From positions 1 through 53,645 of the forward strand of contig VUAW01000021.1 in the NCBI GenBank assembly GCA_008711135.1: 53,645 nt of DNA, written 5' to 3'. This document shows positions 34,532 to 42,879 of this stretch, piece by piece; the stretch's first letter is position 1, and each line of letters begins with the position of its first letter. Both the position numbers and the translations under genes were made by a program. This stretch comes from Rhodobacteraceae bacterium LNNU 3342 (GTDB lineage: Bacteria; Pseudomonadota; Alphaproteobacteria; Rhodobacterales; Rhodobacteraceae). Under the pieces are notes generated by a model. It saw nothing but the letters and a program-made list of their open reading frames with translations, did no database searches and had not been told where the DNA came from.

Positions 34532-34937
34532 GGGGGATGACCGCAGTGGCCTCGATCTCGATCCGGGCGGCGTCTTCCATCAGGCCCGCGACCTGCACCA
34601 CGGCCATCGCCGGGAAGTGGCGGCCGATCACCTCGCGGTAGGCGGCGCCAAAGGCGCGCAGGTTCGACAGGTATTCCTGCTTGTCAGTGATGTACCACGT
34701 CAGCCGCACCAGATGTTCCGGCCGCGCGCCCGCCTTGTCCAGCACGGCCACGATGTTTTCCAGCGTCTGGCGGAACTGGCCCACCATGTCCTGATGTTCC
34801 CATTCCTGGTTCGCGTTCCACCCGACCAGCCCGCCGGTAAAGACCATGCGGCCTTCGGCAAGCATGCCGTTGGCATAGCCCTTGGCGGGAACCCATCCGT
34901 CGGGCTGAAGGAACATGTGCGGCGTCATAGCGGTCAT
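34524..34937 (-). CDS. RidA/YjgF family protein (enamine/imine deaminase-like)
   Basis: 137 residues with the Rid fold: GMLAEGRMVFTGGLVGWN at the N-terminus, FRQTLENIVAVLDKAGARPEHLVRLTWYITD in the middle, AVVQVAGLMEDAARIEIEATAVI at the end, where canonical RidA has the carboxylate-binding Arg in a similar position (here within ARIEIEA). RidA proteins hydrolyse reactive enamines/imines; some, such as 2-aminomuconate deaminase, act in aromatic degradation. Placed between two thioesterases and after an aminobenzoyl-CoA-type monooxygenase, it could remove the amino group from the dearomatised ring. This is inference. Confidence 0.85.
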   Translation of the reverse strand: MTAMTPHMFLQPDGWVPAKGYANGMLAEGRMVFTGGLVGWNANQEWEHQDMVGQFRQTLENIVAVLDKAGARPEHLVRLTWYITDKQEYLSNLRAFGAAYREVIGRHFPAMAVVQVAGLMEDAARIEIEATAVIPHG

Positions 34938-35374
34938 CGGCAGTCTTTCTTGATCTGTGAAGAAGGGTGGAGGTATCGCGACATGATCGCGCGCAGGGCG
35001 TCTGGCCAGGGGCTGGATGATCCGCTGTCGACGTTGGCGTGGATGACGGTCGCCTCACAGGTGAACCGCGGTTCACCTTCGCAGGAACCGGTGATCAGCA
35101 ACACGGCAGAGGAGCGTCCGATCCGCTTTACCGTCAGGACGAAATCAAGCCAGTCCTCCAGCCGGGAGGGGGCGTGGAAGCGGGCCTCGATGGTGCCCAT
35201 GGGCGTGCCGTTTCCACTTTCGCGCATGGCGGTCCAGCCGAAACCCACGGCATCCGCAAAGAACCGTTCCGTCACCGCCGAGATCATCTCGAAGTAGCGG
35301 GGGTAAAAGACGATCCCCGCCGGGTCGCAGTGGTTGAACTCGACCTGCCGGCGCAGGATGAAGGTGTCAGTCAT
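34934..35374 (-). CDS. 4-hydroxybenzoyl-CoA thioesterase-like (hotdog) protein
   Basis: 146 residues. The motif VEFNHCDPAGIVFYPRYFEM (about 11-30) holds the catalytic Asp (D17) of the 4HBT family, and FHAPSRLEDWLDF and VKRIGRSS follow as expected. It likely hydrolyses an aromatic or alicyclic acyl-CoA. Overlaps both neighbours by four bases in the operon. Confidence 0.85.
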   Translation of the reverse strand: MTDTFILRRQVEFNHCDPAGIVFYPRYFEMISAVTERFFADAVGFGWTAMRESGNGTPMGTIEARFHAPSRLEDWLDFVLTVKRIGRSSAVLLITGSCEGEPRFTCEATVIHANVDSGSSSPWPDALRAIMSRYLHPSSQIKKDCR

Positions 35375-36114
35375 GTTTCGCCCCCGGATACGGAGATTGC
35401 CTGTCCGGTGACCATGTCCGATCCCTCGCCGCAGAGCCAGAGTACGGCCCGTGCCACATCCTCAGGCGGGACGAGGCGGTGCATCGGGTTCGTCGCCGCA
35501 AGCGAAGCGCGGGCCTCCTCGGGCGTACGGCCGGTCTTTTCGACGATGTTGGCGATGGAGCGTTCGGTCATCTCGGTATCCAGGAAGCCCGGACAGATGG
35601 CGTTGACGGTGACCCCCTTGCGGACAAGCTCCAGCGCGACCGACTTCACCATGCCGATGACCCCATGTTTCGCCGCCGCATAGGGCGCGACATAGGGATA
35701 ACCCTTGAGCCCTGCGGTGGACGCAATGGCGATCAGGCGGCCCCACGACTTGCCCTGCATCGCCTTGGCGCCTTCGCGCAGCGTCAGAAAGGTGCCGGTG
35801 AGGTTCACCGTCATCATCCGCTGAAACGCGGCCAGTTCCGTCCGCACGAAGGGCGCGCTTTCCGATGCGCCGGCATTTGCGATGACGATATCGGGCGCAG
35901 CCTCGGCAATGGCGGCAGTGACGGCAGCCTCATCCGTGATGTCGCAGGTGACCGCGCGGATGTTCGGATGACGCGCCGCCACGGCATCGAGCGGCGCAGC
36001 CCGCCGCCCGCAGATGACCACCTGCGCGCCCGCCTCTGCAAGCATCTCCGCGATCACCGCGCCGACGCCAGAGCCGCCACCGGTCACAAAGGCCGTCTTG
36101 CCCCCAAGGGTCAT
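35371..36114 (-). CDS. Short-chain dehydrogenase/reductase
   Basis: 247 residues; TGGGSGVG at 11-18, NAG at 80-82, S132, Y145-x3-K149 (YAAAK), and a C-terminal VSGG. Classical NAD(P)-dependent SDR, resembling 3-hydroxyacyl/cyclohexanol-type dehydrogenases. Its gene is second in the monooxygenase operon (ATGA overlap), so it may reduce or oxidise the ring ketone formed by the monooxygenase/reductase fusion. Confidence 0.88.
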   Translation of the reverse strand: MTLGGKTAFVTGGGSGVGAVIAEMLAEAGAQVVICGRRAAPLDAVAARHPNIRAVTCDITDEAAVTAAIAEAAPDIVIANAGASESAPFVRTELAAFQRMMTVNLTGTFLTLREGAKAMQGKSWGRLIAIASTAGLKGYPYVAPYAAAKHGVIGMVKSVALELVRKGVTVNAICPGFLDTEMTERSIANIVEKTGRTPEEARASLAATNPMHRLVPPEDVARAVLWLCGEGSDMVTGQAISVSGGET

Positions 36115-38393
36115 GACATCGCCTTGGCGCGTTCGGCCAGCGTGTTCGCCTGACGGCGGCCGCCTTCATAGGGCGCGGGCCACGTCTGTTCGGTATCGCC
36201 CAGTTCCACCGCGGCATGCAGCGTCCAGTACGGGTCAGCCAGATGCGGACGCGCCAGCAGCACCAGATCCGCCCGCCCGGCCATGAGGATCGAGTTGACG
36301 TGATCCGCCTCGTAGATATTGCCCGCGACCATGGTGGGCAGCGCGATTTCGTTCCGCACGCGGTCGGCAAAGGGCACCTGGAACATCCGCCCGTAGACGG
36401 GCTGTTCCGCCTTGTCGGTCTGCCCCGACGACACGTTGATCGCATCCGCGCCGGCGGTCTTGAACATGGCGGAGATCCTGACTGCCTCTTCCGGGTTCAC
36501 GCCCTCCTCCCCCATCCAGTCATGGGCGGAAATGCGGACGGTCATCGGCTTGTCCCCGGGCCACGCGGCGCGCATCGCGTCGAACACCTCCAGCGGGTAA
36601 CGCATCCGGTTTTCAAGTCTGCCGCCGTATTCATCCACCCGCTTGTTGGTCACCGGAGAGATGAAGGACGCCAGCAGATAGCCGTGGGCCGCGTGCATCT
36701 CGATCATGTCGAAACCGGCGGCATCGGCGGCCTTTACCGCATCCACGAACTGGGCCTTGACCATGTCCATGTCGGCGCGGTCCATCGCCTTGGGCACGAC
36801 GTTGCCCTCCATCAGCGGTATGGCAGAGGCGGAGAGGAGCGGCCAGTTCTCCCCCTCGGGCAGGGGCTTGTCGATGCCGTCCCAGGCAAGGCGGGTGGAA
36901 CCCTTGCGGCCCGAATGGCCAATCTGGGCGCAGATCTTGGCGTCGGTTTCGGCATGCACAAAATCAGTCAGCCGTTGCCACATCGGCACCTGTTCCGGGC
37001 CTATACAGGGGCAGCCGGGGGTGATGCGGCCCTCCATGCTGACACACAGCATCTCGGTGAAGACCAGCCCTGCCCCACCCTTGGCGCGTTCGGCATAGTG
37101 GACGAAGTGCCAGTCGGTCGGCATGCCGCCCTTGGCTTTGTACTGCGCCATGGGGGACACGACGATGCGGTTCGTCAGGTTCATCCCGCGCAGCTTGAAG
37201 GGCGCGAACATCGGACGGCGGGTGGAATTGCTGCCCGCCTGCTTCTGGAACCATGCCTCGGCCGAGGCGAGCCATTCGGGATCGCGCAGGCGCAGGTTTT
37301 CGTGGCTGATCCGCTGCGACCGGGTGAGCAGCGCATAGTTGAACTGCATCATGTCAAGGTCGAGGTAACGCTCCACCTCCTCGAACCACTCAGTCGAGTT
37401 GCGGGCGGCCGAGGTCACGCGCAGAACCTGCAGCTTGCGTTCGTCCTGATAGGTTTGCAGCGCCTGATCCAGCGGCTTGCCGGAATTCAGTTCTTCGGCC
37501 AGGGCGATGGCGCTTTCCATGCCCAGCTTGGTGCCCGATCCGATCGAGAAATGCGCCGTGGCCGAGGCATCGCCCAGCAGCACCACGTTTTCGTGGTACC
37601 AGTTTTCGCAGGTCACGCGCGGGAAGCGGATCCAGGCCGAGCCGCGGATGTGGTTCGCGTTGGTCATGAGCGGGTGGCCGCCCAGGTGCCGCGCAAAGAT
37701 CTTTTCACACAGCGCGATGCTGTCCTGCTGGCTCAGGTTGGCAAAGCCGAAGGCGTCATACACCTCTGGGCCGCATTCGACGATGAAAGTCGCGGTGTCG
37801 TCGTCGAACTGGTAGGCATGGGCCCAGATCCAGCCGTGTTCCGTCTTTTCAAAGATGAAGGTGAAGGCATCGTCGAATTTCTGATGCGTGCCCAGCCAGA
37901 CGAAGTGGTTCCGCCGCATGTCGATCTCCGGCTGGAACTTGTCCGCGTAAAGCGCACGGGTCTTGGAGTTCAGCCCGTCCGCCGCCACCAGAAGGTCATG
38001 TTCGGCCCTCAGCCCCTCGATCCGCTCGGGGGTGATGTCGGTTTCGAAGGCCAGCTTCACGCCCAGTTCCCGCGCACGGTCCTGCAACAGCATCAGCATC
38101 TTCTTGCGACCGATCCCGCAGAACCCGTGGCCAGCCGAGGTCATGCTGTCTTCGCCGCGCACGACCTTGACGTCGTCCCAGTAGGCGAAGTTGTCGCGGA
38201 TCATCTTTTCGCTGACCGGGTCGTTCCCGCCGAAGTTGGACATGGTTTCATCGGAAAGAACCACGCCCCAGCCGAAGGTGTCATCCGCGCGGTTGCGTTC
38301 GTAGATGGTGACGTCATGCGAGCTGTCGCGCAGTTTCATCGAGATTGCGAAGTAGAGACCGGCGGGGCCGCCGCCAAGAACAGCGATTTTCAT
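36111..38393 (-). CDS. Bifunctional flavin monooxygenase / OYE-type reductase (2-aminobenzoyl-CoA or salicylyl-CoA type)
   Basis: 760 residues, about 84 kDa. Residues 1-385 are a group A FAD monooxygenase: GGGPAGLYFA (7-16) for the FAD nucleotide, GDASATAHFSIGSGTKLGMESA from 274 for the FAD ribityl part. From about 392 to 755 is an old-yellow-enzyme FMN domain (RRPMFAPFKLRGMNLTNRIVVSPMAQ, QIGHSGRKG, HGYLLASFISP). Two characterised types share this fusion: 2-aminobenzoyl-CoA monooxygenase/reductase, which hydroxylates and reduces the ring, and salicylyl-CoA 5-hydroxylase. Nearby tryptophan genes favour the first, but sequence alone does not decide. The start at 38393 is 13 bases below an upstream AGAAC stretch; the longer frame to 38501 crosses its promoter. 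Confidence 0.88.
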   Translation of the reverse strand: MKIAVLGGGPAGLYFAISMKLRDSSHDVTIYERNRADDTFGWGVVLSDETMSNFGGNDPVSEKMIRDNFAYWDDVKVVRGEDSMTSAGHGFCGIGRKKMLMLLQDRARELGVKLAFETDITPERIEGLRAEHDLLVAADGLNSKTRALYADKFQPEIDMRRNHFVWLGTHQKFDDAFTFIFEKTEHGWIWAHAYQFDDDTATFIVECGPEVYDAFGFANLSQQDSIALCEKIFARHLGGHPLMTNANHIRGSAWIRFPRVTCENWYHENVVLLGDASATAHFSIGSGTKLGMESAIALAEELNSGKPLDQALQTYQDERKLQVLRVTSAARNSTEWFEEVERYLDLDMMQFNYALLTRSQRISHENLRLRDPEWLASAEAWFQKQAGSNSTRRPMFAPFKLRGMNLTNRIVVSPMAQYKAKGGMPTDWHFVHYAERAKGGAGLVFTEMLCVSMEGRITPGCPCIGPEQVPMWQRLTDFVHAETDAKICAQIGHSGRKGSTRLAWDGIDKPLPEGENWPLLSASAIPLMEGNVVPKAMDRADMDMVKAQFVDAVKAADAAGFDMIEMHAAHGYLLASFISPVTNKRVDEYGGRLENRMRYPLEVFDAMRAAWPGDKPMTVRISAHDWMGEEGVNPEEAVRISAMFKTAGADAINVSSGQTDKAEQPVYGRMFQVPFADRVRNEIALPTMVAGNIYEADHVNSILMAGRADLVLLARPHLADPYWTLHAAVELGDTEQTWPAPYEGGRRQANTLAERAKAMS

Positions 38394-38423
38394 GACAAGT
38401 TCTTTCCCAAGATGGTTGCAGCC

Positions 38424-38463
38424 AGAATACCGAGTCGCCAAAAATACTTCAAGACTAAAGTAA
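38424..38463 (-). promoter_or_regulatory. Promoter and operator of the monooxygenase operon
   Basis: Minus-strand -35 TTGAAG (38447-38452) and -10 TATTCT (38424-38429), spacing 17. Overlapping the -35 is ACTTCAAGACTAAAGTAA (38446-38463), containing TACTT/AAGTA arms and matching 14 of 18 bases at 31360-31377, which suggests one regulator for both operons. Confidence 0.6.
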
Positions 38464-38527
38464 TATGATGTGGGCCTTCCCGCTGCATCCGGCTTCTCCA
38501 CGCAGCGACACCGTTCGAAGCAACATC

Positions 38528-38562
38528 TTGACCATGTCCGTCAGGTGTATATTATTTATATA
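38528..38562 (+). promoter_or_regulatory. Promoter with AT-rich palindrome for the thioesterase gene
   Basis: -35 TTGACC (38528-38533) and -10 TATTAT (38550-38555), 16 bases apart. The palindrome TATAT-TATTT-ATATA (38548-38562) covers the -10, and the preceding TCAGGT is shared with the site at 31138. Likely MarR control. Confidence 0.55.
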
Positions 38563-38631
38563 TGAAATATTTGCCGCCAGCGCGCATTGTTGCCGCGCAG
38601 TCTGCGCGCGCGGAACGAGGAAGGATTCCAC

Positions 38632-39051
38632 ATGCCCTTTACCATCCGGAAGCCGATGCGCTTCGGCGATTGCGACCTGACCGGGATCGCCTATCATCCG
38701 GCCTACCTGTCGATGCTGGTTGACGTGAACGAAGCCATGTTCGCCTCGTTCGGCGTGACGTGGAAGGAGCTGATGTTCGAACGTCACCTTGGCTTGCCCA
38801 GCGTAAAGATGAACATCGAGTTCAAGAAGCCCGCCGTCTATGGCGACGTGCTCGAATTCAACGTCCATGTCCGCAAGATCGGCCGGTCCTCGCTCGACCT
38901 CTATACCGTCGTCACGGTCGAGGGGGAGGTGATCTGGACCATCGAGCAGCTGATCGTGATGACCTCTACCAAGGATCACAAGTCGCATCCTTGGCCCGAC
39001 GACTGCCGCGCGGGGCTGGAACGCTATCTGCACGCCGAACTGGTGCAATAA
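38632..39051 (+). CDS. 4-hydroxybenzoyl-CoA thioesterase-like (hotdog) protein
   Basis: 139 residues. MRFGDCDLTGIAYHPAYLSML carries the catalytic Asp (D15) in the 4HBT motif; NIEFKKPAVYGDVLEF and IGRSSLDLY follow. An acyl-CoA thioesterase, divergently transcribed from the monooxygenase operon and with its own promoter. It is the third thioesterase within 5 kb. It may return CoA from an aromatic thioester when flux is blocked, or release the pathway product. Confidence 0.85.
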   Translation: MPFTIRKPMRFGDCDLTGIAYHPAYLSMLVDVNEAMFASFGVTWKELMFERHLGLPSVKMNIEFKKPAVYGDVLEFNVHVRKIGRSSLDLYTVVTVEGEVIWTIEQLIVMTSTKDHKSHPWPDDCRAGLERYLHAELVQ

Positions 39052-39056
39052 GAAAC

Positions 39057-39077
39057 GGCCCCGTCAGGGGGCCTTTT
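39057..39077 (+). terminator. Intrinsic terminator after the thioesterase gene
   Basis: Six-base stem GGCCCC (39057-39062) and GGGGCC (39068-39073), five-base loop, then TTTT. Separates the thioesterase from the convergent ABC operon. Confidence 0.75.
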
Positions 39078-39091
39078 GCATTCCGGCGCGG

Positions 39092-41074
39092 TCAGGCGGG
39101 TACGTGGCAGGCGACGGCATGACGCGCCGTTCCGGCAAGCAGCGGATCATCCGCTTGGCACCGGTCTACCGCGCGGGGGCAGCGGCCGCTGAAACTGCAC
39201 CCCTGCGGCGGAGCCAGCGGGTTGGGGGAGGTGCCCGTGACCTTTGCCCCTTGTCCCCCGACCTTGGCGACCCCGCCCAGCAGCAGCTCCGTGTAAGGAT
39301 GCTGCGGATGTTCGAACAGGTCGCGTCCGGTCCCCACTTCGACGATCCGGCCAAAGTACATCACCGCGACCCGGTCCGACATCGCACGAATGACGCCAAG
39401 GTCGTGGCTGATCATCACCAGCGTCAGGTTGAATTCCGCCCGCAGATCCTTGAGCAGGTTCAGGATCTGCGCCTGCACCGACACGTCCAGCGCCGAGGTC
39501 GGTTCGTCACAGATCAGGATTTCCGGCCGCAGCACCAGCGCCGAGGCGATGGCCACCCGCTGCCGCTGCCCGCCGGACATCTGCGACGGAAAGCTGCCCG
39601 CCGTTCGGGTGGGCAGGCCGCAAAGGTCCATCATCCGGCGAACCTCGCGCCGCCGCTCCTCAACCGTCCCGATGCCGTGGATGTCGAGCGGCAGGCGGAT
39701 CGTGTCCTCGACCGTGCGGCGCGGGTTCAGGGAGGAATATGGGTCCTGCAACACCGGCTGCACAAGCCGCGCCCGCCGCGTCCGCTGAACCGACGAGATC
39801 GGCTGACCGTTGATCAGCACGGCACCTTCGGCCGGGCGTTCGATCCCCAGCATCGCGCGGGCGAGCGTGGATTTGCCCGATCCGCTTTCGCCGACAAGGC
39901 CCAGCACCTCGCCCTTGTTCACCGACAGGTCGATGCCGCGCAGGGCGGTGAGCTGCCCCTTCTTGCCGAACAGCCCCTTGCGAAGCGTGTAGCGCTGGAT
40001 CACGCCCCTGACCTCCAGCGCGGGTTGGGCGGGGTTCTGGTCGGGCTGATACGCCTTGGCGGCAGGCGGCACCGGGGCGCGGTAGAGCGTGGCGATGTCG
40101 TCCACCGCAAGGGTGCAGCGGATGCGGTGACCGGTTCCGGCCTCCTGCCAAGGAGCCTCGCGCGCGCAGCCTGCGTGGGCGAGGGCGCAGCGGTCGCGGA
40201 ACTGGCAGCCTTCGTCCGGTCCGATCAGCGAGGGCACGACCCCCGGCAGGAACCCCAGCCGCCCGTCGGCGCTGGCATGGGATGTGGGCACGCAACTCAG
40301 CAGCGCGCGGGTATAGGGGTGCGCGGGGTTGTTCAGCACCTGGTCGCGCGTGCCGGTCTCGACGATCTCGCCGGCATAGACGACGCAGATGTGGTCGGCC
40401 ACCTCCCTCACCACGTCGAAGTCATGGGTGACAAGGATCAGCCCCAGGTCGAAGCGTTTCTGCAGGTCCTTCAACAGCGCGAGGATCTGGAGCGAGATCG
40501 TCCGGTCCAGCGCGGTGGTCGGTTCGTCCGCGATCAGCAGGTCGGGTTTGGTCATCAGCGCCATGGCGATCATCACCCGCTGGCGCAAGCCGCCTGAAAG
40601 CTGATGCGGATATTGCGTCAGGCGCCGTTCCGGATCGGCGACCCCGCAGGCGGAGAGCAGCTCCACCGCTCGCGCCGTCGCAGCGGCACGCGTGCGCGAA
40701 GGGTCGTGGTGCAACAGCCCCTCGACCAGTTGTTCGCCCAGCGTCAGCGTGGGATTTAGCGCGGTCATCGGCTCCTGGAAGATCATCGCGATCCGGTCGC
40801 CGCGCAGCCTTTCGATCTGGCCGGGGGCATCCGGGTCCAGCGCATCGGCGCCGAACCGGATATGCCCCGCCCGCGCCCGCGCCCTTGGCGGCAGCAGGCC
40901 CATCAGCGCGAGCGAGGTCATCGACTTGCCCGACCCGGACTCGCCCACGATGCACAGCGTTTCCCCCGCCTGCAGGGTCAGGTCGATCCCGCGCACGGCG
41001 GAAAGCGGCCCCATCGGGGTCTGGATCGTGACCGACAGGTCACGCACGTCAAGAAGGGGGGCAGGGTGGTTCAT
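39092..41074 (-). CDS. Fused double ATP-binding protein of a peptide-type ABC importer (DppD-DppF fusion)
   Basis: 660 residues with two complete ATPase modules: the first with Walker A GESGSGKSM (near 43), [20 protein letters not shown] and a Cys-rich GCQFRDRCALAHAGC tail; the second from about 330 with GESGSGKST, LMSGGQRQR-like MSGGQRQR, ILICDEPTSALD and GCSFSGRCPRAVDRC. The DppD and DppF roles are thus on one chain, unlike the separate genes of the operon at 21152-23118. The ATG overlaps the permease stop by four bases. It energises the permeases encoded just upstream. Confidence 0.9.
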   Translation of the reverse strand: MNHPAPLLDVRDLSVTIQTPMGPLSAVRGIDLTLQAGETLCIVGESGSGKSMTSLALMGLLPPRARARAGHIRFGADALDPDAPGQIERLRGDRIAMIFQEPMTALNPTLTLGEQLVEGLLHHDPSRTRAAATARAVELLSACGVADPERRLTQYPHQLSGGLRQRVMIAMALMTKPDLLIADEPTTALDRTISLQILALLKDLQKRFDLGLILVTHDFDVVREVADHICVVYAGEIVETGTRDQVLNNPAHPYTRALLSCVPTSHASADGRLGFLPGVVPSLIGPDEGCQFRDRCALAHAGCAREAPWQEAGTGHRIRCTLAVDDIATLYRAPVPPAAKAYQPDQNPAQPALEVRGVIQRYTLRKGLFGKKGQLTALRGIDLSVNKGEVLGLVGESGSGKSTLARAMLGIERPAEGAVLINGQPISSVQRTRRARLVQPVLQDPYSSLNPRRTVEDTIRLPLDIHGIGTVEERRREVRRMMDLCGLPTRTAGSFPSQMSGGQRQRVAIASALVLRPEILICDEPTSALDVSVQAQILNLLKDLRAEFNLTLVMISHDLGVIRAMSDRVAVMYFGRIVEVGTGRDLFEHPQHPYTELLLGGVAKVGGQGAKVTGTSPNPLAPPQGCSFSGRCPRAVDRCQADDPLLAGTARHAVACHVPA

Positions 41075-41958
41075 GAACGCTCCTTCGGGACGACGAGGTC
41101 CCGCAGCCCGTCGCCCACCAGATTGACAGCCAGCACCAGCAGCATGATGGCGAAACCGGCGATGGTGATCAGCCACGGGTTGATGACAAGGAAGGCGCGG
41201 CCTTCGGACATCATCAGGCCCCAGGACGGCTCGGGCGCCTGAATGCCAAGCCCCAGGAAGGACAGCGCCGCGGCGGCAAGGATGCATTGCGCCATCTCAA
41301 AGGTGAAGATGATGACGATATGGCTGAGGACGTTGGGCAGGATTTCGGTCCGCACGATCCGCGCCTCGGATGCGCCCATGGCGCGGGCGCGGGTGACGTA
41401 ATCCTGCCCCGCCACCTGCCGGCAGGCGGTTCGCAGCACCACGGCAAACCGGTCCCAATGCGTTACCGCCAGAACGACCACCACCACCATGACGCCCGAC
41501 CCGGCGATCTGCAGGATCGCCAACGCCAGCAGCAGCGAGGGCAGGGCAAGCCGGATCGAAATGATGAACGACACGATGCGGTTCGCCGCGCCGCCAAAGA
41601 CGCCCGCGATGACCCCCAGCGTCGTGCCGATCAGCATGGCAAGCGCCGCCGCCCCCAGTCCCACGATGAGCGAGATCCGCGTGCCATAGATCAGCCGCGA
41701 CAGGTAATCCCGGCCAAAGCCGTCGGTGCCCAGCGGATGTTCCCATGTGCCCCCGGCCCAGACCGGCGGCTTCAGCCGGGCCAGCAGGCTTTGGCTGTAT
41801 GGATCATGTGGCGCGATGTAGGGCGCAAAGACCGCGACCAGCACAAAGCCCGTGAGCATCACGATGCCCAGCCGGAACCCGAATTTGCCGGCAAAGGGAA
41901 GGCGCAGGAACCGCGGGCCGCGCTGATCGAGCGGGAGATTTGTCGTGCGCACGCTCAT
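41071..41958 (-). CDS. ABC transporter permease, DppC-like
   Basis: 295 residues. YIAPHDPYSQSL, HPLGTDGFGRDYLSRLIYGTRISL and the EAA loop QDYVTRARAMGASEARIVRTEILPN mark a DppC-type membrane subunit, ending SFLGLGIQAPEPSWGLMM and a last helix. ATGA overlap with the DppB-like gene. Confidence 0.92.
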   Translation of the reverse strand: MSVRTTNLPLDQRGPRFLRLPFAGKFGFRLGIVMLTGFVLVAVFAPYIAPHDPYSQSLLARLKPPVWAGGTWEHPLGTDGFGRDYLSRLIYGTRISLIVGLGAAALAMLIGTTLGVIAGVFGGAANRIVSFIISIRLALPSLLLALAILQIAGSGVMVVVVVLAVTHWDRFAVVLRTACRQVAGQDYVTRARAMGASEARIVRTEILPNVLSHIVIIFTFEMAQCILAAAALSFLGLGIQAPEPSWGLMMSEGRAFLVINPWLITIAGFAIMLLVLAVNLVGDGLRDLVVPKERS

Positions 41959-42875
41959 TGCTCACTCATCAGTCTGGGGTCGAGGGCCGCGTTCAACAGG
42001 TCGGCCACGACGTTGAGCAGGACGAAGATGATGGCCACCACCAGCACGACCGCCTGCACCACCGGGTAATCCGCCCGCTGGATCGCGCTCCACGCCAGAA
42101 GGCCGATGCCGTTCAGGGAAAAGACGCTTTCCACCACAATCGACCCGCCCAGCAGGAAACCGAACTGCACCGTGGCGACAGACACCACGGGCAGGATCGC
42201 ATTACGCAGCGCATGCTTCACCAGCACCGTGCGGCGGGGCAGGCCCTTGGCACGCGCGGTGCGGATATAGTCGGACGACAGCACGTCGATCATCCCCGCC
42301 CGCGACAGGCGCAGGAACACCGGAAAGACGAACCACGCCAGCGTCATCGCGGGCATCACGAAGCTCGCCGCCGACTGGGTGCCGGAAATCGGCAGCACCT
42401 GCAGCGTGACGCCGAACAGCAGGATCAGCAAGAGCCCCACCCAGTAGGACGGCATCGCCTGCCCCAGCACCGAAAGCGCGAGACAGACCCGGTCGAACCG
42501 GCTGCCCGGCTTGATCGCGCAAAGCACCCCCGCCGGGATCGAAATCAGCAGCCCGAGCGTAAGTGAACTGACCGCAAGCACCGCCGTCACCGGCAGGCTT
42601 TCCATAATCAGCGTCAGCACATCTTCCTGTGAGAAGTAAGAGGTGCCCAGATCACCCTGAAGCACGCGCCACGCCCAGCCCAGGTACTGCTGGAACAGGC
42701 TCTGGTCGAGGCCATAGACCTCGCGCAGGCGCGCGGTTTCCTCGGCCGAGGCGTCGAGGCCTCCCATCGCCACGGCGAGGTCCCCGGTCGACTGCACGAG
42801 GACAAAGGCGATGACCGAGACCGCTACGCAGACGGCCAAGGCCTCACCCAGCTTGCGGATGATATAGGCACCCAC
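41955..42875 (-). CDS. ABC transporter permease, DppB-like
   Basis: 306 residues; first helix YIIRKLGEALAVCVAVSVIAFVLV, EAA loop SDYIRTARAKGLPRRTVLVKHALRNAI, closing LLNAALDPRL. It follows the binding-protein gene by four bases. Forms the channel with the DppC-like subunit. Confidence 0.92.
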   Translation of the reverse strand: MGAYIIRKLGEALAVCVAVSVIAFVLVQSTGDLAVAMGGLDASAEETARLREVYGLDQSLFQQYLGWAWRVLQGDLGTSYFSQEDVLTLIMESLPVTAVLAVSSLTLGLLISIPAGVLCAIKPGSRFDRVCLALSVLGQAMPSYWVGLLLILLFGVTLQVLPISGTQSAASFVMPAMTLAWFVFPVFLRLSRAGMIDVLSSDYIRTARAKGLPRRTVLVKHALRNAILPVVSVATVQFGFLLGGSIVVESVFSLNGIGLLAWSAIQRADYPVVQAVVLVVAIIFVLLNVVADLLNAALDPRLMSEQ

Positions 42876-42879
42876 GGTG

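Noticed and set aside
36216-38468. 750-codon plus-strand open frame opposite the monooxygenase fusion
   Set aside because: High-GC shadow of the real minus-strand gene; composition is His/Arg-rich without domains.
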